From: Candidatus Poribacteria bacterium
GTDB taxonomy: Bacteria; Poribacteria; WGA-4E; B28-G17
DNA: 5,166 nucleotides
Reading direction: 5' to 3'
Assembly: GCA_003645735.1 (NCBI GenBank)
Contig: QNBQ01000173.1
Location: forward strand, 1 to 5,166
In this document: positions 1 to 5,166 of the stretch, one piece after another
How the letters are laid out: each line of letters begins with the position of its first letter
How positions within the stretch are numbered: the first letter of the stretch is position 1
Program-made: the position numbers and the translations under genes
The notes under the pieces: model-generated
Seen by the model: the letters and a program-made list of their open reading frames with translations, nothing else
What the model was told of the DNA's origin: nothing
Database searches by the model: none

Positions 1-78
1 CACCGTATCGACGGATACTCCCAGCCGGATAGCCGCCTGGGCGGGTGTGATCCATCCGTCGGGTATCTTGCCGGGCAT
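1..78 (-). CDS. Helix-turn-helix DNA-binding protein, N-terminal 26 codons (cut by left edge)
   Basis: A reading frame opens at an ATG (76-78) and stays open to position 1, giving 26 residues. After a short MPGKIPDG lead comes WITPAQAAIRLGVSVDTV, which reads like the first two helices of an excisionase/MerR-like HTH (HTH_17 type: W-[IL]-T-x-x-x-A-A-x-x-L-G-V-S-x-x-T-V). The start is supported by AAGGTGAG just upstream (81-88) and by a promoter-like pair at 114-143. The gene runs the same way as the cas genes but has its own promoter and an intergenic gap, so it is probably a separate unit. It may be a transcriptional regulator, a recombination directionality factor, or the HTH end of a longer protein such as an IS607-type resolvase; the missing C-terminus would decide. 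The HTH call is fairly sure; the function is unknown. Confidence 0.65.
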   Translation of the reverse strand, partial: MPGKIPDGWITPAQAAIRLGVSVDTV

Positions 79-91
79 AGCTCACCTTCTC

Positions 92-109
92 GTCGGGTTT
101 ATTCCCGAC
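92..109. promoter_or_regulatory. Inverted-repeat operator candidate O2 at the predicted transcription start
   Basis: GTCGGG and CCCGAC form perfect 6-bp arms around a 6-nt centre (TTTATT on the plus strand). The arms point the opposite way to those of O1 (outward instead of inward). The site covers the predicted transcription start of the HTH gene. It could instead form a small hairpin in the 5' leader, but the shared half-site with O1 favours a protein-binding site. Confidence 0.4.
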
Positions 110-113
110 ATCT

Positions 114-143
114 ATCATAACATACCCGGCATATGTCGGGCAA
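114..143 (-). promoter_or_regulatory. Predicted sigma70-type promoter for the left-edge HTH gene
   Basis: On the minus strand, TTGCCC (138-143, four of six matches to TTGACA) is followed after 18 nt by TATGAT (114-119, five of six matches to TATAAT). Transcription would start near 107, leaving a leader of about 29 nt before the ATG at 78. The element lies in the most AT-rich part of the window, between the end of the cas operon and the HTH gene. It is judged by eye from consensus similarity only. Confidence 0.5.
125..140. promoter_or_regulatory. Near-palindromic operator candidate O1 in the promoter spacer
   Basis: The 16 bp CCCGGCATATGTCGGG is an inverted repeat, broken only at one symmetric pair of positions (CCCGGCA against TGTCGGG). 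It lies between the predicted -35 and -10 boxes and touches the -35. That is a classic place for a repressor to block RNA polymerase. The same half-site recurs in O2 and twice in the start of the HTH gene, which suggests the HTH protein binds here and represses itself. The binding protein is inferred; the symmetry is seen. Confidence 0.45.
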
Positions 144-144
144 A

Positions 145-240
145 TTAAGTTAACTTATCGGCCTCTCCCACCGCTTTCAATCCTCCCTCCCCTCGAAGCC
201 TGTCCAGCTCTCCTCTGAAACTCTCCTCAGCGTCCGTCAA
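145..240 (-). CDS. Possible 31-aa small ORF coupled to the end of cas6
   Basis: A TTG codon (238-240) overlaps the cas6 stop as TTGA, and the frame runs 31 codons to TAA (145-147). The product begins MTDAEESFRGELDRLRGEGG and continues with LKAVGEADKLT: charged, soluble, likely helical, with no membrane segment or known motif. A purine-rich GGGGAAAG lies about 11 nt upstream of the start, which is weak and distant as a ribosome-binding site. In favour: it uses the same 4-nt overlap as other junctions in this operon, and its codons (GAG, AGG, GGA) resemble its neighbours. Against: it is very short, and read-through composition after a gene could look the same. It may be a genuine small protein, the remnant of a longer gene, or chance. 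Confidence 0.3.
   Translation of the reverse strand: MTDAEESFRGELDRLRGEGGLKAVGEADKLT
146..157. repeat. 12-bp perfect palindrome TAAGTTAACTTA
   Basis: TAAGTTAACTTA is its own reverse complement, is AT-rich, and lies just upstream of the predicted -35 box of the HTH gene. It also overlaps the last codons of the small ORF at 145-240. It could be a regulator site or an AT-rich upstream promoter element. It lacks a GC-rich stem and a T-tract, so it is not a convincing intrinsic terminator for the cas operon. Confidence 0.4.
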
Positions 241-1058
241 ACCGAGGTGCTTTCCCCGGAGAGGAACGATGGGCTGGTCTGGCCTAGGCCCATCGTGACC
301 CCCTGGCCGGTTCCGCAGAATAGAGCATATTCAGAAAGCAGGCGCATGCACCTCCTCACAAACTCCGGGGCCCCCTTCCTCACTTCAAACTCGCACCACC
401 CCACAAAAGCAACCCTCTTGCCCCGGCCTAGATTCACCACCCGGCTTTTCAGCCTATACCCCGAGACCACGATCCATCTCCCCGCCTCATCCCCGAACTT
501 CCCCAGGTGGACGTTCGAGAAGGAGTTCCACCTGTCGGCGTAGGATCTGAAGACGAGATGAGGGAGGGGAAAGGGGAGGTTCGCCCTGCCGACGCGGAAG
601 GTCGTAGGCGAGGTGAACCTGAGGAGGATCTTCCTCGGGATTTCCTTCATCTCCAGAAAGCAGCGACTATAAATCTCCCTGTAGGAAGATAGGAAGACGA
701 GCTCATGTGATGGATCGGTTATAAGCCTCAGCGGCCTGAGGGAGAGGGAACCAAGGCTCAGAGGGGAGCTCGGAAACCTCTCCAACCCCACCAACTTCTC
801 CGAAAGCGGCTCCCAGATGGAGGTGATCCGCAGGTAAACTCGTCTCCCCTCCATCAAGGGGAAGGAGGGCCTCTCCTCCCCCTCACCCAGCAGAGGAGAG
901 AGGGTGAACGGTTTGTAGGGACGCATGGAATGGATCTTTTCGGCCAAGTCGGGATTCAATTCCCTCAGGATCTCGAAAAACAACGCGTGTATCGCCCTTC
1001 CGACCGTTCCGGGGGGCGTCCCCCCCTTCTCGACTTCGAATTCCAAGACCAAGCTCAA
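237..1058 (-). CDS. cas6: Cas6 CRISPR pre-crRNA endoribonuclease
   Basis: Cas6 cuts the CRISPR transcript within each repeat, leaving crRNAs with an 8-nt 5' tag. The C-terminus carries the family's glycine-rich loop, GTGQGVTMGLGQ (residues 249-260 of 273), after the helix RRCMRLLSEYALFC. Near the N-terminus, KIHSMRPYKPFTLSPL matches the conserved P-[FY]-[TS]-x-S-P-L region. H43 and K49 are spaced like His46 and Lys52 of the Pyrococcus furiosus enzyme, so they are catalytic candidates. The start at 1058 is a choice: a TTG overlaps the csm5 stop as TTGA, has GGTGGAG 8 nt upstream, and makes the protein begin at the first ferredoxin-fold strand (SLVLEFEV). ATG at 1091 (284 aa) and TTG at 1103 (288 aa) lie in the same frame but lack a spaced ribosome-binding site. 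It is the last recognisable cas gene of the operon. Confidence 0.9.
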   Translation of the reverse strand: MSLVLEFEVEKGGTPPGTVGRAIHALFFEILRELNPDLAEKIHSMRPYKPFTLSPLLGEGEERPSFPLMEGRRVYLRITSIWEPLSEKLVGLERFPSSPLSLGSLSLRPLRLITDPSHELVFLSSYREIYSRCFLEMKEIPRKILLRFTSPTTFRVGRANLPFPLPHLVFRSYADRWNSFSNVHLGKFGDEAGRWIVVSGYRLKSRVVNLGRGKRVAFVGWCEFEVRKGAPEFVRRCMRLLSEYALFCGTGQGVTMGLGQTSPSFLSGESTSV

Positions 1059-2182
1059 AAGCTCAGCTCCACCCACCCCAGCGGCAGACATCTCCCATCC
1101 CAATAAACGACCCGTCTCGACCAGGGAAAACGGGGATGCTTTGAACCAAACAGCTCCCTTCCAAGCTCCCTCCTCAGCTCCTCCGACAACAGGAGATCGA
1201 TCGTCGTTCCCAATATGCCGCTCCCCCAGCCGATCCTGATGGGGACGCCGCTCGGGGCTTTCGAATAGAAATCGCTCAGATCGGAAAACGGTTCATCGGC
1301 GGCGTGGGCCGAGGCGAATTCCCCCTCCGTCTTCCACAGCCTCTCTCCGAACGCCCTGACGCATTCGAGCACGTCCTCAACTCCGGTGAACGGGAGGGGC
1401 GATCCAGGGTTGGCCGATGAGAACTCCTTCATCAGCGACATGTCCAGCGATAGCTCGATCTCGAACTCAACCCCCACCTTCAGGCATTCAACTCTCATCT
1501 CAATTGCTTTCCCGCCCCGGGGCTCTATAACCTCGGCCGAAAGCAGGGCGGCGGCCTCTTCATCCAGCGGGTTGGAATCGGAAACCCTGAGGCATCTGAG
1601 GAAATCTGTGTGGGGTTCCCCCTTCGACTCGCGGCCTGGGAGGCATAGGGATCTAAGCATCTCCTTCTCGAGATCGGAAGCGAGCTTCTTCCTCTCCTCC
1701 GCCCTCCTCCTCCCTTTCATCTTCGACAGCCTCTCAAGCTTACGTCTCACATGCTCTTCAACGCCCTTCTCATCCCTCGAAAGCAGCTTGAAAAGAACGG
1801 CCGTTCTCATCGCCCCCTTGACGGAGCTGCCGGGCACGAAGGGCTTACCCCACGGGTTGCGGACGATGGGCGAGGGGGCTCCCAAGCCCTCGGAGAGGTC
1901 CAGCACACGGTAGGAGGATATGGAGCTCAGAAACTCCCTGGTCAGCAGCCCTTTGGATCTGAGGAAGCTGGACAGATCGAATCCGGGCGAGGAGATCCCC
2001 CTCAAGAACTCCTCCATCGCCCCATTCTCCTCAAGCGCATCCAGGAGCTTCCCCTCCTTCAGGACATACACGAACCCATCGGGACCCTCCACGTAATCTA
2101 AAGGCGAAAGCACCCTCACCTTCGTCCCTATGTGGACGGGAGAGATGACCTTGAACTTGAGCTTCACCCTTTCGATCTCCAT
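1055..2182 (-). CDS. csm5: Csm5, type III-A effector RAMP protein (Cas7-like)
   Basis: Csm5 caps the 3' end of the Csm backbone and is needed for crRNA 3'-end maturation, for which it recruits host nucleases in Staphylococcus epidermidis. The 375 aa show the family's motifs in order: SPVHIGT (14-20), SPLDYV (26-31), PFVPGSSVKGAMRTA (114-128, the RAMP loop), DFLRCLRVSDS (193-203), RIGWGSGILGTT (316-327) and CLPLGWVEL (365-373). A strongly basic helical insert at about 144-178 (VRRKLERLSKMKGRRR onward) is probably RNA-facing or a coiled hairpin. Length is usual for Csm5. The ATG at 2182 lies 3 nt after the csm4 stop and has AGGAGG 9 nt upstream. The end overlaps the likely cas6 start. No missing motif is evident. 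Confidence 0.93.
   Translation of the reverse strand: MEIERVKLKFKVISPVHIGTKVRVLSPLDYVEGPDGFVYVLKEGKLLDALEENGAMEEFLRGISSPGFDLSSFLRSKGLLTREFLSSISSYRVLDLSEGLGAPSPIVRNPWGKPFVPGSSVKGAMRTAVLFKLLSRDEKGVEEHVRRKLERLSKMKGRRRAEERKKLASDLEKEMLRSLCLPGRESKGEPHTDFLRCLRVSDSNPLDEEAAALLSAEVIEPRGGKAIEMRVECLKVGVEFEIELSLDMSLMKEFSSANPGSPLPFTGVEDVLECVRAFGERLWKTEGEFASAHAADEPFSDLSDFYSKAPSGVPIRIGWGSGILGTTIDLLLSEELRRELGRELFGSKHPRFPWSRRVVYWDGRCLPLGWVELSF
1067..1073 (-). promoter_or_regulatory. Ribosome-binding site that favours the TTG start of cas6
   Basis: GGTGGAG on the minus strand lies inside the 3' end of csm5, 8 nt before the TTG at 1056-1058. That spacing is good for translation initiation. The upstream ATG at 1091 has a purine run directly abutting it (GGGATGGGAG) with no spacer, and TTG 1103 has none. 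This is the main reason for choosing the shorter Cas6. Confidence 0.45.
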
Positions 2183-2185
2183 CCC

Positions 2186-3148
2186 TCAGCCCCTCCTCAC
2201 CCCGATTGTGAAGGCGATCCCGTAGCGGTAGAGCTTATGGGCGTTTTTCGGCCAGCTTTCGGGCGTGACATCCGCCAGCCCTCCCCTCGGCTTTGCGCCC
2301 CAAAAAACGGAGCCTTCCGAGAACATGAGGACGCTCTTCCTCCTCACCTGAGCCGGGACGACGGATGAAAAAGCCCATCCCCTCCTCTCGACCACGGCGT
2401 AGGTCCCCTCGACCCAGGGCTTTCCCTCCCGCTCCCTCTCGCTCGGCCACCAAAGCGAGAGCAGAAGGTAGGCTCCGGCCTCCTCTCCCGCATCGGGAAG
2501 ATCGATCTCGTCCGTTTCGAACTCGAACTCGCCCATCCCCGAGCTTCTCTCACCGCCTATCCCATCCTCTGATAGCTGCCTCATAGCCATCTCGACGAGC
2601 TGAAATCCCTCCCCCTCCACTGCGAACCAGATCCCGCTGCCCTTTGCGAAGTGGAGGGCCTGGATGTAAAACAGCCCGCTGGCAGAACTGAGCCTATCCA
2701 GCTGGACCCTTGGGATGAGGTTCTTCCTCATGGAGCGCCTGATGATCTCCCTATCCTCCCTGATGAGCTCGACCAGCTCGTCGGCTTCCATCCCCTCGGT
2801 CCAGGCCTTGAGGGCTTGGAGGGATATGAACTCGGCCTCCCTCAGCTCCCTCCCTATCTCATCCGCTTCCCCGAAAACACGAGGAGGGAGCATCGGCTTT
2901 TTGACGAACAGCTTGTCCTCGGAGAAGGGGAACCCCGATGATATCCTGAAGGGAGGGGCGGAGCTGAGGAAAGCCTGGACCAACTGCTCAACGTCCATCA
3001 GCTTCGCCAGCGCGTTCAACATCGCAGAAAACAGGGTGTCCGAGTGGCAGTATTCGGAAGCCCTTTCCAGCCCTATCCCGGGTTCGCCGAACCTGACGGG
3101 CGAGAGAAAATGCATCTTCACTATCCTCACCCTACGCACCGCTCTCAC
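2186..3148 (-). CDS. csm4: Csm4, type III-A effector RAMP protein (Cas5-like)
   Basis: Csm4 sits at the foot of the effector, contacts Cas10 and holds the 5' tag of the crRNA. Its 320 aa carry the Csm4 signatures: HSDTLFSA (35-42), FPFSEDKLFVKKPM (73-86), IPRVQLDR (145-152), LFYIQALHFAKGSGIWF (159-175), the glycine-rich GIGGERSSGMG (196-206), RRKSVLMFSEGSVF (269-282), GGLADVTP (289-296) and LYRYGIAFT (306-314). The start is unclear. GTG 3148 lies 8 nt after the CARF gene's stop, but its purine-rich AGGGGAG is only 2 nt away. GTG 3139, with AGGTGA at a better distance, is equally likely and would remove three residues. The first conserved strand is VRIVKMHFLSPV, so either start leaves the domain whole. 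The stop is 3 nt before csm5. Confidence 0.93.
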   Translation of the reverse strand: MRAVRRVRIVKMHFLSPVRFGEPGIGLERASEYCHSDTLFSAMLNALAKLMDVEQLVQAFLSSAPPFRISSGFPFSEDKLFVKKPMLPPRVFGEADEIGRELREAEFISLQALKAWTEGMEADELVELIREDREIIRRSMRKNLIPRVQLDRLSSASGLFYIQALHFAKGSGIWFAVEGEGFQLVEMAMRQLSEDGIGGERSSGMGEFEFETDEIDLPDAGEEAGAYLLLSLWWPSEREREGKPWVEGTYAVVERRGWAFSSVVPAQVRRKSVLMFSEGSVFWGAKPRGGLADVTPESWPKNAHKLYRYGIAFTIGVRRG

Positions 3149-3156
3149 CTCTCCCC

Positions 3157-4401
3157 TCAGACCTCGTGCCGCAGCGATAGGCGGAGCTTGTTTAGATCTT
3201 CCCCCAGATGCTCGAGGATCGATGAGACGAACTCCTCCCCGATCTCAAGAGCTTTTTCGGCCCCCTCCCTTGACACCTCCCGATAGCCGTGCTCCAGCAG
3301 GCTCTGATTGCGTATCGAGGCGAACTCATCGAATTTCGCCTGCCATTCCGGCCCTATCAGGCCGAGGAGCTGAAGGAGGAGAAGCGAGTCGCGCAGGCCT
3401 AGGTTGACCGGAGGTCGGGGGTAGCCGACCAGGTCCATGAACTTCCCCCTCACGCCCTCGGGGAGAAGCGACCAATCGGGCTTCCCAGGCCAGAACCCGT
3501 GTTTTGCGAGGAGCAGGGCCTGGGCGGCGCATTCGACGGCCCTGTAAGCTCTGAGGGCGGCATCGGCGAACCTGCCCTCCTCAAGCCTCCTGAAGGCGTT
3601 TTCGAGGGCATCTGCCGGGAAGAGCGAGAGGCCCTCTGGATCGTTCGCCGCCCGGGCCAGATCGCCTCCGGCAAGCCATTTGACAAGATTGGCCATCCTC
3701 CCCGCCACCTCGGAGAGCCGGAGGATGGTCCCCGACAGCTTGCTCAGCTGAGGGTCATCGACGAGGGGCTCGGCCTTGAACCTGAGCTGCCTCATCTCCT
3801 CAAACGCCTTCTTATAAAGGAAGCTGTCCCAGAGCGATAACGCTTTCAGCGCCTGGTAGAGGAACCCGTAGCGCCCTCGGGGCTGGGGAGCTTCCAGAAC
3901 CGCCAAGGCGGAGGAGTAGGAGAAGCGCGAGGCCAGCCGCAGCGCCTCCCTCATCCTCTCCTCCGCCACCGTGGGAAGGGGGACGACCTCAAACGGCTTT
4001 TCACGGGTGTATTCCAGCGATGTCTCCAGGCCGACGGTTCGCGAAATGGCGACGTAGACGAGGGCGGAGGCCAGCGGCTTCGTCCCGCCTGAAAAGTTGA
4101 ATATGACCCTCTCGGCCCCCCAATCTATGGCCTCCCTCAAAGCAAGCTCGGCAGCCCGCATGCAGGAGTCGAAGTCGAGTGGATCGTGGGCTTGAAAGGG
4201 ATGGAGCTCAATCCCCCACTCCTGGGCTTTCTCCCTGAGCTTGTTGAGCGTATCCAAAGGCGAGGTGGGACGATTGGGAAAGGGACGACCGTAGACCGCG
4301 AAGAGAGCTAACTCCCCTCCCTCCTCCCTGGCCCTTTCAACGGCTTTGAGGAGGGGATCGGCCCTCTCGCCCACGCTGAGTATAAGCGCCACCCTGCTCA
4401 T
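3157..4401 (-). CDS. CARF-HEPN ancillary RNase, Cas02710/TIGR02710 family (Csm6-like)
   Basis: This is probably an RNase activated by cyclic oligoadenylate made by Cas10, giving non-specific RNA decay during phage attack. The 414 aa open with a Rossmann-like CARF domain (about 1-145): strand VALILSV, then SVGERADPL (9-17), and the ligand-loop motif NFSGGTKPLA (102-111). A helical linker (about 146-260) leads to a C-terminal HEPN domain (about 265-405) with AYRAVECAAQ (285-294) and the catalytic pattern RNQSLLEHG, so R364 and H371 fit R-x4-6-H. The ATG overlaps the csm3 stop as ATGA, with GGGAAGG upstream. Both active regions look intact. The family is recognised from memory of its motifs; ligand size (cA4 or cA6) cannot be read here. 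Its place between csm3 and csm4 is unusual, since csm6 usually follows csm5. Confidence 0.87.
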   Translation of the reverse strand: MSRVALILSVGERADPLLKAVERAREEGGELALFAVYGRPFPNRPTSPLDTLNKLREKAQEWGIELHPFQAHDPLDFDSCMRAAELALREAIDWGAERVIFNFSGGTKPLASALVYVAISRTVGLETSLEYTREKPFEVVPLPTVAEERMREALRLASRFSYSSALAVLEAPQPRGRYGFLYQALKALSLWDSFLYKKAFEEMRQLRFKAEPLVDDPQLSKLSGTILRLSEVAGRMANLVKWLAGGDLARAANDPEGLSLFPADALENAFRRLEEGRFADAALRAYRAVECAAQALLLAKHGFWPGKPDWSLLPEGVRGKFMDLVGYPRPPVNLGLRDSLLLLQLLGLIGPEWQAKFDEFASIRNQSLLEHGYREVSREGAEKALEIGEEFVSSILEHLGEDLNKLRLSLRHEV

Positions 4402-5166
4402 GGCTCGCCCTTCCCGCCTCCCAGGATAAAGGAGATCGATTTTGGAAGCTCCTTGGCTAAAGCATCGAGCGTCCCGGGAGTTGATCTTTGGATATGCTCA
4501 TTCTTTGGCTCCTGATACCACTCAACCCTCTTAGCCTCAAGCTTCAGGTTCCGAAACTCCACCCTTCCGTATCCTCTGGAGCCGTGTCCGCCGAGGAAAT
4601 CGTCTTCGAGGAGGCGAAGCGCGGTCACCAGGTTTTGAAGATCCTGCTTCGCCTGGGCTTCGATCTCGTTCCGGGATGGAAGCCGGCGGCCTGGCTCTTG
4701 GAAGGTCTCCACGTTATAGATGAGCTCGAATTGAAACCTCGCCCCCGCCGGCACCCTTTCGATCTGACGTGGGTTCGCGGCGGAGGAGATCCTGTCGAGC
4801 GCGTTTTCGAACTTCCACTCTGTGAACCTCAAGCCGGTCTCGATCTCCTCCAGCTCCCTCCGGCTCTCCTCGGTCAACCTCGCATCGCGGACTATGAGGC
4901 GGGCTGGGAGGTTGTGGCCCTCCTCCTTCCCCTTTGTGGAGCCGAATAGACGGCAGACGGGGCAGTCGGGATCGGTGCACTCGTGCCGGTAAACGGGGTT
5001 TGTTTCCGTGCCTCCCTGACGGTTGAAGCTGAAACCCGGTTTCTCCTTGCAAAGCTTCCTCTCCAGAAGGGAACGCAGCTTGCCTTTGAGGGACGAGCCG
5101 GGGATGTAGGGCTCGTCAGTGATGGGATCCCGCACAACCGGGGCGTCCAATCCCCCTATCTCATAC
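4398..5166 (-). CDS. csm3: Csm3, type III-A backbone RAMP protein and target-RNA nuclease (5' end cut by right edge)
   Basis: Csm3 forms the repeated backbone that cuts target RNA at 6-nt steps. The frame is open through the right edge: residues YEIGGL stand in front of DAPVVRDPITDEPYIPGSS, so the TTG at 5150 is an internal leucine codon and not the start. The catalytic Asp (Asp33 in Streptococcus thermophilus) should lie just beyond the window. Visible motifs, by plus-strand position: YIPGSSLKGKLRSLL (about 5063-5107, RAMP loop), FENALDRISSAANPRQIERV (about 4759-4818, target-RNA and crRNA contacts), FELIYNV (about 4711-4731) and the glycine-rich FLGGHGSRGYGRVEF (about 4554-4598). A His-x-Cys-x4-Cys-x2-Cys cluster (4953-4985) is a probable zinc site. 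The last 40 or so residues after the glycine loop are a less conserved tail. It overlaps the CARF gene by 4 nt. Confidence 0.93.
   Translation of the reverse strand, partial: YEIGGLDAPVVRDPITDEPYIPGSSLKGKLRSLLERKLCKEKPGFSFNRQGGTETNPVYRHECTDPDCPVCRLFGSTKGKEEGHNLPARLIVRDARLTEESRRELEEIETGLRFTEWKFENALDRISSAANPRQIERVPAGARFQFELIYNVETFQEPGRRLPSRNEIEAQAKQDLQNLVTALRLLEDDFLGGHGSRGYGRVEFRNLKLEAKRVEWYQEPKNEHIQRSTPGTLDALAKELPKSISFILGGGKGEP
4953..4985 (-). other. Probable zinc-binding motif within Csm3 (H-x-C-x4-C-x2-C)
   Basis: The peptide HECTDPDCPVC has one histidine and three cysteines in tight spacing, directly followed by RLFGS, the usual RLFG element of Csm3. A zinc-binding site in this region was described for Methanopyrus kandleri Csm3. 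Streptococcal Csm3 lacks the cysteines. The residues are seen; metal binding is inferred. Confidence 0.6.

Noticed and set aside
92..109. GTCGGG/CCCGAC inverted repeat as an intrinsic terminator
   Set aside because: The stem is only 6 bp and no T-run follows on either strand. Its place at a predicted transcription start and its shared half-sites fit an operator better.
1480..1520. Possible frameshift or break in csm5
   Set aside because: The frame runs unbroken from start to stop and all expected motifs occur in order, so the gene is intact.
1386..1913. 175-codon plus-strand open frame antisense to csm5
   Set aside because: It is Ser/Leu-rich, lacks motifs, and lies fully opposite conserved Csm5 motifs, so it is a shadow.
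2715..3407. 230-codon plus-strand open frame antisense to csm4 and the CARF gene
   Set aside because: The opposite strand encodes two proteins with clear family motifs, while this frame gives low-complexity Ser/Pro/Arg-rich sequence with no recognisable domain. It is a by-product of the purine-rich coding strand.
4488..4949. 153-codon plus-strand open frame antisense to csm3
   Set aside because: It lies opposite the most conserved part of Csm3 and shows no domain of its own.
5148..5150. TTG as the start codon of Csm3
   Set aside because: The frame stays open to the window edge, and the residues before it (YEIGGL) match the conserved Csm3 segment ahead of the D-x-P-V-x-[RK]-D-P motif. The true start is outside the window.
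1..5166. CRISPR array in the window
   Set aside because: No direct repeat of 24-40 bp recurs at regular spacing. The single CTTTCAATCC string is one partial match only.

Overview
This window is the downstream part of a type III-A (Csm) CRISPR-Cas operon. All of it is read from the minus strand, so transcription runs from the right edge to the left. In transcription order the genes are: csm3 (start cut off by the right edge), a CARF-HEPN ancillary ribonuclease of the Cas02710/TIGR02710 type (Csm6-like), csm4, csm5 and cas6. A possible 31-codon ORF follows, then the start of a helix-turn-helix DNA-binding gene cut off by the left edge. cas10 (csm1) and csm2 are expected beyond the right edge. 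No cas1, cas2 or repeat-spacer array is visible.

The genes are tightly packed. csm3 and the CARF gene overlap as ATGA. The CARF gene and csm4 are 8 nt apart, and csm4 and csm5 are 3 nt apart. csm5 and cas6 probably overlap as TTGA, as do cas6 and the small ORF. This suggests one polycistronic mRNA with translational coupling. Expected division of labour: Cas6 cuts pre-crRNA. Csm3, Csm4 and Csm5 build the RAMP backbone of the effector, with Csm3 cutting target RNA, Csm4 gripping the 5' tag and Csm5 at the 3' end of the crRNA. The CARF-HEPN protein is an RNase switched on by the cyclic oligoadenylate that Cas10 makes on target binding.

Between cas6 and the left-edge gene lies a short, more AT-rich stretch (about positions 79-160). 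It holds a promoter-like -35/-10 pair for the left-edge gene, a 12-bp perfect palindrome, and a cluster of six CCCG(A/G)C half-sites, of which four form two inverted repeats over the promoter. This looks like an operator for an autoregulated HTH protein. A single CTTTCAATCC string, like the end of a type III-associated CRISPR repeat, lies inside the small ORF.

The organism is probably a bacterium with GC-rich DNA, a purine-rich coding strand, many AGG/ATA codons, and GTG/TTG starts. The charged, AGG-rich proteins would fit a thermophilic or deep-branching lineage, but that is inference and I cannot name a taxon.
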